Below, in pieces: positions 1 through 5,616 of a stretch of DNA of 9,428 bases (position 1 is the first letter of the stretch; each line of letters begins with the position of its first letter). The position numbers and the translations under genes were made by a program. A model generated the notes under the pieces. That model was not told the origin of the DNA. It did not search any database and saw only the letters and a program-made list of their open reading frames with translations. This DNA is from Candidatus Zixiibacteriota bacterium (GTDB lineage: Bacteria; Zixibacteria; MSB-5A5; JAUVRN01), in contig JAUVRN010000047.1 of the NCBI GenBank assembly GCA_030597645.1, positions 1 through 9,428 on the forward strand, in the 5' to 3' direction.

Positions 1-4
1 AGCA

Positions 5-751
5 TCATGGAGGTGGCCATCGCAATAACCCTGAGCCGTCGCTGTAGGACCACGCGCCTGGCCACAGTGCCGTCCTCCGCCGGTGCAAACACCATGGGGC
101 GGGGATCAGCAGGAATAGATAGACACCTGCGGAGCGGGTTAGGGCAGCGCATCCAAGTAGTACCCCCGATATGAGGGCCGGTAGGAGCCGATCACGTCGC
201 ACACCGGTGACCAAAAACAGAAAGGCAATAATCAGCATCAAAGTGAACACGCTGTCAGAGAGCAGGATACTGGCGAGACTAATAGATGTTATCGACGTGG
301 CCGCCAATAGCCCTGCAACGATGGCCATCGTTCGATCATGTGTGAGTTGGTATGCGAGCTCAGCCATGAGCACTGCCGCTAATGTGCTGAGCAGGACCTG
401 GATCAAAAGTATGAGAACCGGGAGTCCGCCAGTTAGCAGAATTCCAAGCGCGAGGATGCCTGGATAACCGGGGCCAAAGATCTGGACCCCCCTGCTGTTC
501 CAATCACAGCTCCCGGCAATGTCGTTGGCCGCTGCCCAGTAGAATGTCGAATCCGGTGCGATTTGAACGATGCTGTCTGCCGAGTCATGGTGACCCAGCA
601 TGAGCGCAAGAAAGATCAGTCGCAACGACAGGGCGACCACGAGGATGATCAGGTACGGGTGGCTCTTAACGTCACCTATGGCCCTGAGAGAGCCTCTCCA
701 CGAGTCCAATCGACTGGCATGTGCGGCCATGATCTGGTGCGCCAAAGACAC
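5..751 (-). CDS. ArnT/PMT-like GT-C glycosyltransferase, N-terminal part; possibly frameshifted
   Basis: Integral membrane protein resembling the N-terminal half of GT39/ArnT-type glycosyltransferases, which move sugars from polyprenyl-phosphate carriers at the outer face of the inner membrane. Visible: a first TM helix (about residues 32-52); an extracytoplasmic loop with Asp67 and an aromatic pair (F70, Y71) like the catalytic loop of the family; a GPGYP motif (93-97); further helices at about 98-135 and 142-182; an LLSDSVFTL stretch in the position of the usual 'SE/SD' motif; and a final helix ending in LTRSAG (204-209). The family normally exceeds 450 residues, but this frame stops at residue 248 with a low-hydrophobicity, Trp/Pro/Arg-rich tail. 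The other frame over about 1-95 stays open to the window edge, so a frameshift or pseudogene is likely. The start is GTG at 751, only 15 bases from the tRNA-Ser 3' end; ATG at 730 is an alternative. Neither has a good Shine-Dalgarno. GC is about 55%, below its neighbours. Confidence 0.7.
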   Translation of the reverse strand: MSLAHQIMAAHASRLDSWRGSLRAIGDVKSHPYLIILVVALSLRLIFLALMLGHHDSADSIVQIAPDSTFYWAAANDIAGSCDWNSRGVQIFGPGYPGILALGILLTGGLPVLILLIQVLLSTLAAVLMAELAYQLTHDRTMAIVAGLLAATSITSISLASILLSDSVFTLMLIIAFLFLVTGVRRDRLLPALISGVLLGCAALTRSAGVYLFLLIPAPWCLHRRRTALWPGAWSYSDGSGLLRWPPP

Positions 752-766
752 TATCTATGTATCAAG

Positions 767-853
767 CGGAGGGGCAGGGATTCGAACCCTGGGACCTCGC
801 GAAAGGTCAACGGTTTTCGAGACCGCCCCGATCAACCACTCTGGCACCCCTCC
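767..853 (-). tRNA. tRNA-Ser (anticodon CGA)
   Basis: Read on the minus strand, an 87-base type II tRNA folds cleanly. The acceptor stem is GGAGGGG (853-847) paired with CCCCTCC (774-768), with discriminator G at 767. The anticodon loop CTCGAAA (821-815) has anticodon CGA at 819-817, reading UCG serine codons. The long variable arm GACCT/AGGTC is diagnostic of Ser/Leu/Tyr tRNAs. The T-loop is TTCGAAT with a CAGGG/CCCTG stem. CCA is not encoded: CTT follows the discriminator. The gene lies 26 bases after the upstream ORF and 15 bases before the next, with no recognisable promoter or terminator in either gap. It may therefore be processed from a longer transcript. tRNA-Ser close to tadA is also seen in Bacillus subtilis. 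Confidence 0.97.
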
Positions 854-879
854 GTCAATCGGTATGCGTTGCGGTCGGA

Positions 880-1404
880 CTACTCGACCGCCGGCCGGGC
901 GCCGAACAGGCTGTAGAAAAAGTCTGCCGACGGCCGAATGAGCCGGAAAATGATGAGACTGATCACCGCAAACAAGACGAATTCTTTTAACTCCCCGCCC
1001 AGGAAATACCAGACGAATCCGTAGATGGCGGGTGCAAAGGCCAAATTGTACAGGATCAGGTATCGCGACTGGATGAAGGCGATGGTCGGAATGCTCTCCG
1101 ACGGCTCCCCGGTGGTCGGCAGCGGCTTCAGAAACAGTTTCTTGAGGAAGATCGTGACTCCGATTTCCGAGACGGCCACGAACAACAGCGCGTAGAACAT
1201 GATCCGGGTCTGATCGGTCACCGGCCCCGCCTCCCCGGCCTGGACAAAGTGACGCACGCCCAGGCCCGCCAGGATCACCACGATGGGCAAAAGCATATTC
1301 AAGATCAGACCCATGTATATGACCTTCATGTGCGCCTCGCCGAGCTGGGTCTGATTGGGGACGACCGTCCACGTAGCCGGTTCCGATGTCTGCGGGGCCA
1401 GCAT
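880..1404 (-). CDS. Four-TM membrane protein of unknown function, coupled to tadA
   Basis: 174-residue integral membrane protein that I do not recognise. Four hydrophobic segments are visible at about residues 27-53, 66-88, 113-136 and 139-157, after a polar N-terminus of about 25 residues. Charged patches (KKLFLK at 88-93, FRLIRP at 153-158) would sit at the membrane edge. There are no cysteines, metal motifs or catalytic signatures. The ATG at 1404-1402 overlaps the tadA stop by one base (TGATG) and is preceded by GAGGAG at good spacing, so translational coupling to tadA is likely. A second ATG at 1329, just before the first helix, is a possible alternative start that would give 149 residues. 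The stop lies 26 bases before tRNA-Ser. Function is unknown; co-expression with tadA need not mean a shared role. Confidence 0.75.
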   Translation of the reverse strand: MLAPQTSEPATWTVVPNQTQLGEAHMKVIYMGLILNMLLPIVVILAGLGVRHFVQAGEAGPVTDQTRIMFYALLFVAVSEIGVTIFLKKLFLKPLPTTGEPSESIPTIAFIQSRYLILYNLAFAPAIYGFVWYFLGGELKEFVLFAVISLIIFRLIRPSADFFYSLFGARPAVE

Positions 1405-1904
1405 CACAACTCCTCTGCTTGGCGTCGGCGCTCCAGGAAGAACGCCTTCATATATCCAGCCGCTTCCTCCGTCCGTACGCCGTGTGTTGTCGGCACCTGG
1501 TGATTGAGACGCGTATCGCTCACGATGTCGTAGAGCGAGCCACAGGCTCCGGCCTTGGGGTCGGGCGCGCCGTACACCAGGCGGCTGAGCCTGGACCAGA
1601 CGATGGCCCCGGCGCACATGCAGCAGGGTTCGATGGTCACGTACAGCGTGCAGTCGATCAGGCGCCACGAGCCCAGGGTCCCTGCGGCCGCTCCTATGGC
1701 CAGTATTTCGGCATGTGCTGTGGGGTCCTGCAAGACCTCGGTTTGATTGTGCCCCCGGCCAATGATCCGGTCCTCGTGGACCACCACTGCCCCCACCGGC
1801 ACCTCACCGGTGTCGTAGGCCAGCTCAGCCTGCTTGAGGGCTGCCTGCATCCAGTACTCGTCGATCTCCTGCGGATCAGCCCCCGCCAGGGGTCCCGTAG
1901 CCAT
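1404..1904 (-). CDS. tadA: tRNA-specific adenosine deaminase TadA
   Basis: 166-residue cytidine-deaminase-fold enzyme. TadA deaminates adenosine 34 of tRNA-Arg(ACG) to inosine, so that one tRNA reads several CGN codons. It is a cytoplasmic, zinc-dependent homodimer and essential in many bacteria. The catalytic motif HAE lies at 64-66 (zinc ligand H64, proton-shuttle E66) and PCCMC at 93-97 supplies zinc ligands C94 and C97. EVPVGAVVV (34-42), DPTAHAEI and TLYVTIEPC follow the E. coli TadA pattern closely, and total length matches. The EYWMQAAL segment near the N-terminus aligns with the E. coli start region and supports the ATG at 1904. No Shine-Dalgarno precedes that ATG, and a promoter-like pair sits so close that the message may be leaderless. 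It is the first gene of the minus-strand cluster and overlaps the next ORF by one base. Confidence 0.96.
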   Translation of the reverse strand: MATGPLAGADPQEIDEYWMQAALKQAELAYDTGEVPVGAVVVHEDRIIGRGHNQTEVLQDPTAHAEILAIGAAAGTLGSWRLIDCTLYVTIEPCCMCAGAIVWSRLSRLVYGAPDPKAGACGSLYDIVSDTRLNHQVPTTHGVRTEEAAGYMKAFFLERRRQAEEL

Positions 1905-1911
1905 GGGTGGG

Positions 1912-1940
1912 ATGGTACCTCAGTCGCCCTCCTGCAGCAA
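1912..1940 (-). promoter_or_regulatory. Candidate tadA promoter
   Basis: On the minus strand, TTGCTG (1940-1935) and TACCAT (1917-1912) are separated by exactly 17 bases, with 3/6 and 4/6 matches to the sigma-70 consensus boxes. Transcription would start at about 1903-1906, on or next to the tadA ATG at 1904, giving a leaderless mRNA. This is inference from a modest consensus match. Confidence 0.35.
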
Positions 1941-1985
1941 CGGTTTCAGACGTCGCGGGCCCTGTTCAGGCCATCCGAATGCCGG

Positions 1986-2014
1986 TTGCCGCGCCGGCCC
2001 CAGGTCGGCATAAT
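1986..2014 (+). promoter_or_regulatory. Predicted sigma-70-type promoter for the DUF2914-M24 cluster
   Basis: TTGCCG (1986-1991) and CATAAT (2009-2014) are spaced by 17 bases, the ideal sigma-70 distance; CATAAT matches the consensus at five of six positions. Transcription should begin near 2021, leaving a leader of about 60 bases before the ATG at 2084. It lies in the 179-base divergent gap between tadA and the plus-strand cluster. I see no clear operator repeat there. Confidence 0.55.
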
Positions 2015-2070
2015 GCGCGGGAGTACTGACATTCGCATCAGCCTCGATCCGATATCACGAGGGAAGTGGA

Positions 2071-2078
2071 AAGGAGAT
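2071..2078 (+). promoter_or_regulatory. Ribosome binding site that fixes the DUF2914 gene start
   Basis: AAGGAGAT at 2071-2078 is a near-perfect Shine-Dalgarno, five bases before the ATG at 2084. It argues against the in-frame GTG at 2066, which would also spoil the N-terminal signal peptide. Confidence 0.85.
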
Positions 2079-2083
2079 CCAGA

Positions 2084-2488
2084 ATGAAGCGCGCCTTATT
2101 CCTGCTGGCTGCAGTGACTCTGTACCCGGCCGCTGCGTCCGCCGACTCCCTGAGCGTCACCGACATGGCCTTTGGAACGGGCATCGAAAGCCGCGCCGTC
2201 GTCGGTGTGGATACCGCATTCACCATCGACCAGGGCCGGGTGTACTGCTGGACCGTGGTCACCGGCGCGGGCGCCGGCGACACGATATATCACACGTGGT
2301 ACAAAGGTGAATCTCTGGTACAGAAGGTCGCCCTGGGCGTTCGTGGCGCCCGCTGGCGGACGTACTCGTACAAGACGCTGGGCGAAGGCCTGGCCGGTGC
2401 CTGGCGGGTGGAAGTGACAGATCGCGGTGACAGAATGCTCGCCGAAGGTACGATCACGGTCGCCGACCCGCCAACAGAGAGCCCATGA
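2084..2488 (+). CDS. Secreted DUF2914-type protein
   Basis: 134-residue exported protein. The N-terminus is a classic Sec signal peptide: KR at 2-3, hydrophobic core about 4-14, and an A-S-A motif at 18-20 giving likely cleavage before D21. The mature part is a small beta-rich domain matching the DUF2914 pattern as I know it: FGTGIESRAVV at 30-40, a central H70-x-W72-Y73 (IYHTWYKGE), an RGARWRTYSYKTL stretch (W91-R92-T93), and a G-x-W-x-V-E-V strand (105-111). The biochemical role of DUF2914 is unknown; it is often the C-terminal domain of envelope proteins, and here it stands alone. The gene has its own promoter and strong Shine-Dalgarno and overlaps the next gene by ATGA, so the two are co-translated. 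That pairing looks like operon convenience, because the M24 partner has no signal peptide. Confidence 0.85.
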   Translation: MKRALFLLAAVTLYPAAASADSLSVTDMAFGTGIESRAVVGVDTAFTIDQGRVYCWTVVTGAGAGDTIYHTWYKGESLVQKVALGVRGARWRTYSYKTLGEGLAGAWRVEVTDRGDRMLAEGTITVADPPTESP

Positions 2489-3663
2489 TCGATGTAGCGC
2501 GCATCCAGGCGTCGCTCACCCGGGAGGGGATTGGCGCCTGGCTCCTGTACGACTTTCGCGGCATCAATCCCATCGCGCAGGAGGTGCTCCGGATTCACCC
2601 CGGCAACATCCTCACGCGACGCTGGTTCTACCAGATTCCGGCCCGGGGCGAACCGGTGGGGCTGCATCATGTCATCGAGCCCGATGCGGTCTCGCACCTG
2701 CCGGGAAGGAAGATCGCGTACGGCAACCGCAACGTGCTGCGCGAGGAGCTCTCCAGTCTGCTGTCGGGTTTCGACACCGTGGCCATGGAGTATTCACCCA
2801 ACGCGGCATTGCCGACGCTCTCGATGGTGGACCGAGGAACCATAGAACTGGTGGAATCTCTCGGCAGCAGGGTAGTTCCGTCCGCCAATCTCGTTCAGGA
2901 CTTCCTCGCGGTACTGTCGGAGGACCAGTACGGCTCCCACCTGCGGGCCGTCGACCGGCTGATGACGACCAAGGACAAAGTCTTCGCCCGGGTCGCAGAA
3001 AAGATTCGGGCAGGAGAGCAGGTTGACGAGTTCCAGATTCAGCAGTTCATCCTGGAACGATTCCGGTCGCACCGCCTGGTCAGCGATCACGATCCCATTG
3101 TCGCGGTCAATGCCCACGCGGGACAGCCCCACTACGAACCAACCGAACAGCGGCACTCGGCCATTAAAGAAGGTGACCTGCTGTTGATCGACCTCTGGGC
3201 CCGTGAGCCGGGCGGAGTATTTGCCGACATTACCTGGACCGGCTTTGTGGGTGAGACCGTGCCGGACAAGTTCGCACGCGTGTTCGACATTGTGCGCCGC
3301 GCACGTGATGCCGCCATCGCAGTGATCTCCGACGCATACGCAGCCGGCCGCACCATCACCGGCGCCGACGCAGATCGCGCAGCCCGGGGCGTGATCACCG
3401 AGGCCGGATACGGCGAACGGTTCATTCACCGCACCGGACACTCCATCACCTACGCATTGCACGGCCCCGGCGCCAATCTGGACGACCTCGAGACCGAAGA
3501 CGTGCGTCCCCTCGTGCCCGGCCTCCTCTTTTCCGTCGAGCCCGGCATCTACCTCGACGACTTCGGCATTCGTTCCGAAGTCAACGTCTTCATTACGCCC
3601 GAAGGTCCCCGCGTGACCACGCAGCCACTGCAGGCTGAGGTTCTGCCATTACTCGCCCGATAG
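2485..3663 (+). CDS. M24-family metallopeptidase (Xaa-Pro aminopeptidase/dipeptidase type)
   Basis: 392-residue cytoplasmic 'pita-bread' peptidase of family M24, which removes N-terminal residues next to proline or splits Xaa-Pro dipeptides. Residues 1 to about 150 form the creatinase-like N-terminal domain. The catalytic domain follows, with all five dinuclear metal ligands in order: D236 (LLLIDLW), D248 (FADITWT), H319 (HRTGHS), E352 (SVEPGIY) and E365 (IRSEVNVF). Supporting histidines are in DHDPIVAVNAHAGQPHYEP (201-219) and LHGPGAN (325-331). No signal peptide is visible. The active site looks intact, but the true substrate (proline dipeptides, N-terminal Xaa-Pro, or a creatinase-like small molecule) cannot be read from sequence. 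The ATG overlaps the upstream stop (ATGA); only weak purine runs (AGAGAG) precede it, fitting coupled translation. The EamA transporter gene follows 15 bases after the stop. Confidence 0.93.
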   Translation: MIDVARIQASLTREGIGAWLLYDFRGINPIAQEVLRIHPGNILTRRWFYQIPARGEPVGLHHVIEPDAVSHLPGRKIAYGNRNVLREELSSLLSGFDTVAMEYSPNAALPTLSMVDRGTIELVESLGSRVVPSANLVQDFLAVLSEDQYGSHLRAVDRLMTTKDKVFARVAEKIRAGEQVDEFQIQQFILERFRSHRLVSDHDPIVAVNAHAGQPHYEPTEQRHSAIKEGDLLLIDLWAREPGGVFADITWTGFVGETVPDKFARVFDIVRRARDAAIAVISDAYAAGRTITGADADRAARGVITEAGYGERFIHRTGHSITYALHGPGANLDDLETEDVRPLVPGLLFSVEPGIYLDDFGIRSEVNVFITPEGPRVTTQPLQAEVLPLLAR

Positions 3664-3678
3664 CCTCCTTCTGAAACA

Positions 3679-4557
3679 ATGAGGCGAGATCGTCCCCGCT
3701 ATCTTTATCCCGTAGTCGTCCTTCAGCAGTTCCTGGCCACCGGCACGTTCCCGGCCGCCAAGATCGCGCTGCGGGATATACGGCCGTTCGACATGGCCCT
3801 GTTGCGATTTGTCCTCGCGGCGGCGATCCTCTGGCCTCTGGGCGAACGTGCCCGTCGCGGTCGCACGATCGATCGTGCGGACCATCGCGCGTTCTGGCTT
3901 CTGGGCGCGCTGGCCATCCCGCTCAACCAGGGGCTCTTTCTGGTGGGTTTGCAATGGACCACCGTAGGTCATTCCGCGCTACTGTATGCGCTCACGCCCC
4001 TGTTTGTGATGCTTCTGGCGGCGTGGCGGTTGCACGAGAGGATAACCCTCGGCCGCGCAGCGGGTATTCTTCTGGCTTTTGCAGGTGTGCTCATCGTGTT
4101 GCTCGAATACGGTATCGAATTATCGGCCGGGCAGTTCACGGGAGATCTGTTGATCCTGCTGGCCGTGCTGGCCTGGTCCTACTACACCGTCCTCGGAAAA
4201 CCGTACATTCAGAAGTACGGTGCCATGGTGGTCACGGCACGGGCCATGACCTACGGCACCATACTGTTCTTACCGATCGGTCTCGTATCGATCTGGAACT
4301 TTCACCCGGCGTCCGTCGGCACCGATGCCTGGCTGGGCCTGCTCTACTGCGCCATCGGGACATCGGTGATCGCCTACACGCTCTGGTACTGGGCGCTCAA
4401 CTTCATCGATGCCGCACAGGTGGCCGTGTTCAACAACTTCCAGCCGGTGATCGCGACCGTCCTCGGCTGGCTCTTGCTCGGTGAACCGATTACGCTCACT
4501 TTCATAGCCGGAGGCGTGCTGGTCCTGATCGGTGTCTTTGTGACGGAGAAACTCTAG
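3679..4557 (+). CDS. EamA/DMT-family transporter (RhaT/YdcZ-like exporter)
   Basis: 292-residue inner-membrane protein of the drug/metabolite transporter superfamily with about ten hydrophobic helices in two EamA repeats. The first repeat ends with the helix pair HSALLYALTPLFVMLLAAW (98-116), then ERITLGRAAGILLAFAGVLIVL (120-141). The second repeat mirrors it in AAQVAVFNNFQPVIATVLGWLL (245-266), then GEPITLTFIAGGVLVLIGVF (268-287). The repeated 'E-x-I-T-L-x-x-x-G' helix starts at about 120 and 269 are the family hallmark. Such proteins usually export amino acids, nucleobases or other small metabolites; the substrate cannot be predicted here. The gene starts 15 bases after the M24 stop without a recognisable Shine-Dalgarno, so it probably shares the operon message. 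Being next to a peptidase makes amino-acid or dipeptide export a reasonable but untested idea. Confidence 0.93.
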   Translation: MRRDRPRYLYPVVVLQQFLATGTFPAAKIALRDIRPFDMALLRFVLAAAILWPLGERARRGRTIDRADHRAFWLLGALAIPLNQGLFLVGLQWTTVGHSALLYALTPLFVMLLAAWRLHERITLGRAAGILLAFAGVLIVLLEYGIELSAGQFTGDLLILLAVLAWSYYTVLGKPYIQKYGAMVVTARAMTYGTILFLPIGLVSIWNFHPASVGTDAWLGLLYCAIGTSVIAYTLWYWALNFIDAAQVAVFNNFQPVIATVLGWLLLGEPITLTFIAGGVLVLIGVFVTEKL

Positions 4558-4559
4558 CC

Positions 4560-4661
4560 ATGCTCGCCTGGCTCGGCCTGTGCATGACGGCATTCGGACC
4601 GGTCTCGTGCATGCCCACTCGCGACGTTCTGAAAGATCGAGGCTACGTGTGGCATTCGTGA
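4560..4661 (+). CDS. Possible 33-residue ORF, leader-like, ahead of the Nudix gene
   Basis: A short ORF starts at ATG 4560, with GGAG about 10 bases upstream inside the end of the transporter gene, and stops at 4661. The peptide has a hydrophobic N-terminus (LAWLGLCMTAFGPVSC) followed by a basic tail, faintly like a lipoprotein signal with Cys17. Its TGA overlaps a GTG in the Nudix frame (GTGA at 4658-4661), and such overlaps mark real gene pairs elsewhere in this window. It fills the otherwise empty 91 bases between transporter and Nudix genes. It could equally be chance, since high GC gives long accidental frames. I assign no function. Confidence 0.25.
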   Translation: MLAWLGLCMTAFGPVSCMPTRDVLKDRGYVWHS

Positions 4662-5269
4662 CACCGGAGATGATCGCGATGGCGGAGAGGCGGTACGGCC
4701 GGCCCGCCACATACGATACGATTCTCCATGCCTCCGCGCGGGAAATGGAGATCGTCCGGGGTTCACAGAAACACGGGCGCAAACACGACATCACGATGGC
4801 CATCTTCGGTGAACCCGGCATACTGGTGATCGCCAAACCGTGGTACACCACGGGCCTGTACCGTCTCCCCTCCGGAGGATTGCATCCAGGCGAATCGCTG
4901 GAGGACGGTGCAGCGCGCGAGGGCCGCGAGGAGACCGGTGTGGAGATGGAGCTGGTACGCTACCACCTGCGTATCGACGTCGATTTCATTGGGCCGAATG
5001 ACGACGTGATCCCCTGGACCTCTCACGTCTTTAGTGCACGCTACCTCTCCGGGACAGTGGACCCGGAGGACACCGACGAGATTCGCGAGGCGCGGTGGTG
5101 TCCGCTGTCGGATCTGCTGAAGCATCGGGCGATCATGAAGCGTTCGCGCGTTTCGGGGCTGCGCTATCGTGCCGAATTGCAGGATTGGCTCATAGCGCAC
5201 TGGCAGCACCTGGGCTGGGTCGAGCGCCGTGACGATGAGCTGATCGTCTCCGACAGGGTACTGACCTGA
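4649..5269 (+). CDS. Nudix hydrolase
   Basis: About 206 residues. Nudix enzymes hydrolyse nucleoside diphosphates linked to another moiety (damaged dNTPs, NDP-sugars, dinucleotides), using Mg2+ held by the Nudix helix. The full box is present at about residues 76-98: G-x5-E-x7-REGREETGV, with both catalytic Glu residues in REE. It sits between strands in LYRLPSGGLHPGE and VEMELVRYHLRID. An N-terminal extension of about 45 residues and a C-terminal helix region (RAELQDWLIAHWQHLGW) flank it, longer than minimal MutT (about 130). I chose GTG at 4649 because GAGG lies six bases upstream; GTG 4658 and ATG 4670 remain possible, and the frame is open back to 4580. Substrate unknown. Its stop overlaps the ATL start (TGATG), tying it to a DNA-alkylation-damage protein and hinting at nucleotide-pool sanitation. 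Confidence 0.9.
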   Translation: MAFVTPEMIAMAERRYGRPATYDTILHASAREMEIVRGSQKHGRKHDITMAIFGEPGILVIAKPWYTTGLYRLPSGGLHPGESLEDGAAREGREETGVEMELVRYHLRIDVDFIGPNDDVIPWTSHVFSARYLSGTVDPEDTDEIREARWCPLSDLLKHRAIMKRSRVSGLRYRAELQDWLIAHWQHLGWVERRDDELIVSDRVLT

Positions 5270-5616
5270 TGGCCGGTCAACACTACGAACGTATCTGGGC
5301 CGTGGTCCGCAGGATTCCAAAGGGGCGTGTGGCCACGTATGGACAGGTCGCGGCCATAGCCGGGATCCCGCGGCACGCCCGGCAAGTGGGCTACGCACTG
5401 GGTGCTGCGCCCGAGAGTAAGACCCTCCCGTGGCAGCGAGTGATCAATGCAAAGGGTGAGGTGAGCCAGCGCGCGCGCCCCGGCAGCGATGACTTTCAGC
5501 AGGTTCTGCTCGAAGCAGAGGGCGTGGAGTTCGACCGCCACGGCCGCACGGATCTGAAGCGATTTCAGTGGAACCCGCGCAGCTACACGAAGGCGACTAC
5601 GAGGGCGCGTCGGTAG
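5269..5616 (+). CDS. atl: Alkyltransferase-like protein (ATL), MGMT family without acceptor cysteine
   Basis: 115 residues, the size of stand-alone ATLs. The fold is the DNA-binding domain of O6-alkylguanine-DNA alkyltransferase. Where MGMT/Ogt carry PCHRV with the methyl-accepting Cys, this protein has P54-W55-Q56-R57-V58, so it cannot take the alkyl group. ATLs of this kind bind O6-alkylguanine, flip the base and mark the lesion for nucleotide excision repair. The other working parts are present: Y24 in GRVATYGQVA (Tyr that rotates the phosphate), R38 in the ARQVGYAL recognition helix (arginine finger), and the winged-helix core. The 3' tail is basic (KATTRARR). The ATG shares a base with the Nudix stop (TGATG). 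The last 20 bases overlap the end of the convergent cysteine-rich gene, so no terminator fits between them. Confidence 0.93.
   Translation: MAGQHYERIWAVVRRIPKGRVATYGQVAAIAGIPRHARQVGYALGAAPESKTLPWQRVINAKGEVSQRARPGSDDFQQVLLEAEGVEFDRHGRTDLKRFQWNPRSYTKATTRARR

Noticed and set aside
755..1372. Long minus-strand frame crossing the tRNA and the membrane-protein gene
   Set aside because: It runs through the tRNA-Ser gene and is out of frame with the well-supported membrane protein; Arg/Gly/Pro-rich shadow of a GC-rich gene.
1386..2087. 233-codon plus-strand frame antisense to tadA
   Set aside because: Covers the tadA gene on the other strand; composition is Arg/His/Pro-rich with no motif, while tadA has all catalytic residues.
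2794..3462. 222-codon minus-strand frame inside the M24 peptidase gene
   Set aside because: Antisense shadow of a gene with all five metal ligands; no motif of its own.
3954..4484. 176-codon plus-strand frame inside the EamA transporter gene
   Set aside because: Out-of-frame shadow; Arg/His-rich and incompatible with the hydrophobic transporter frame.
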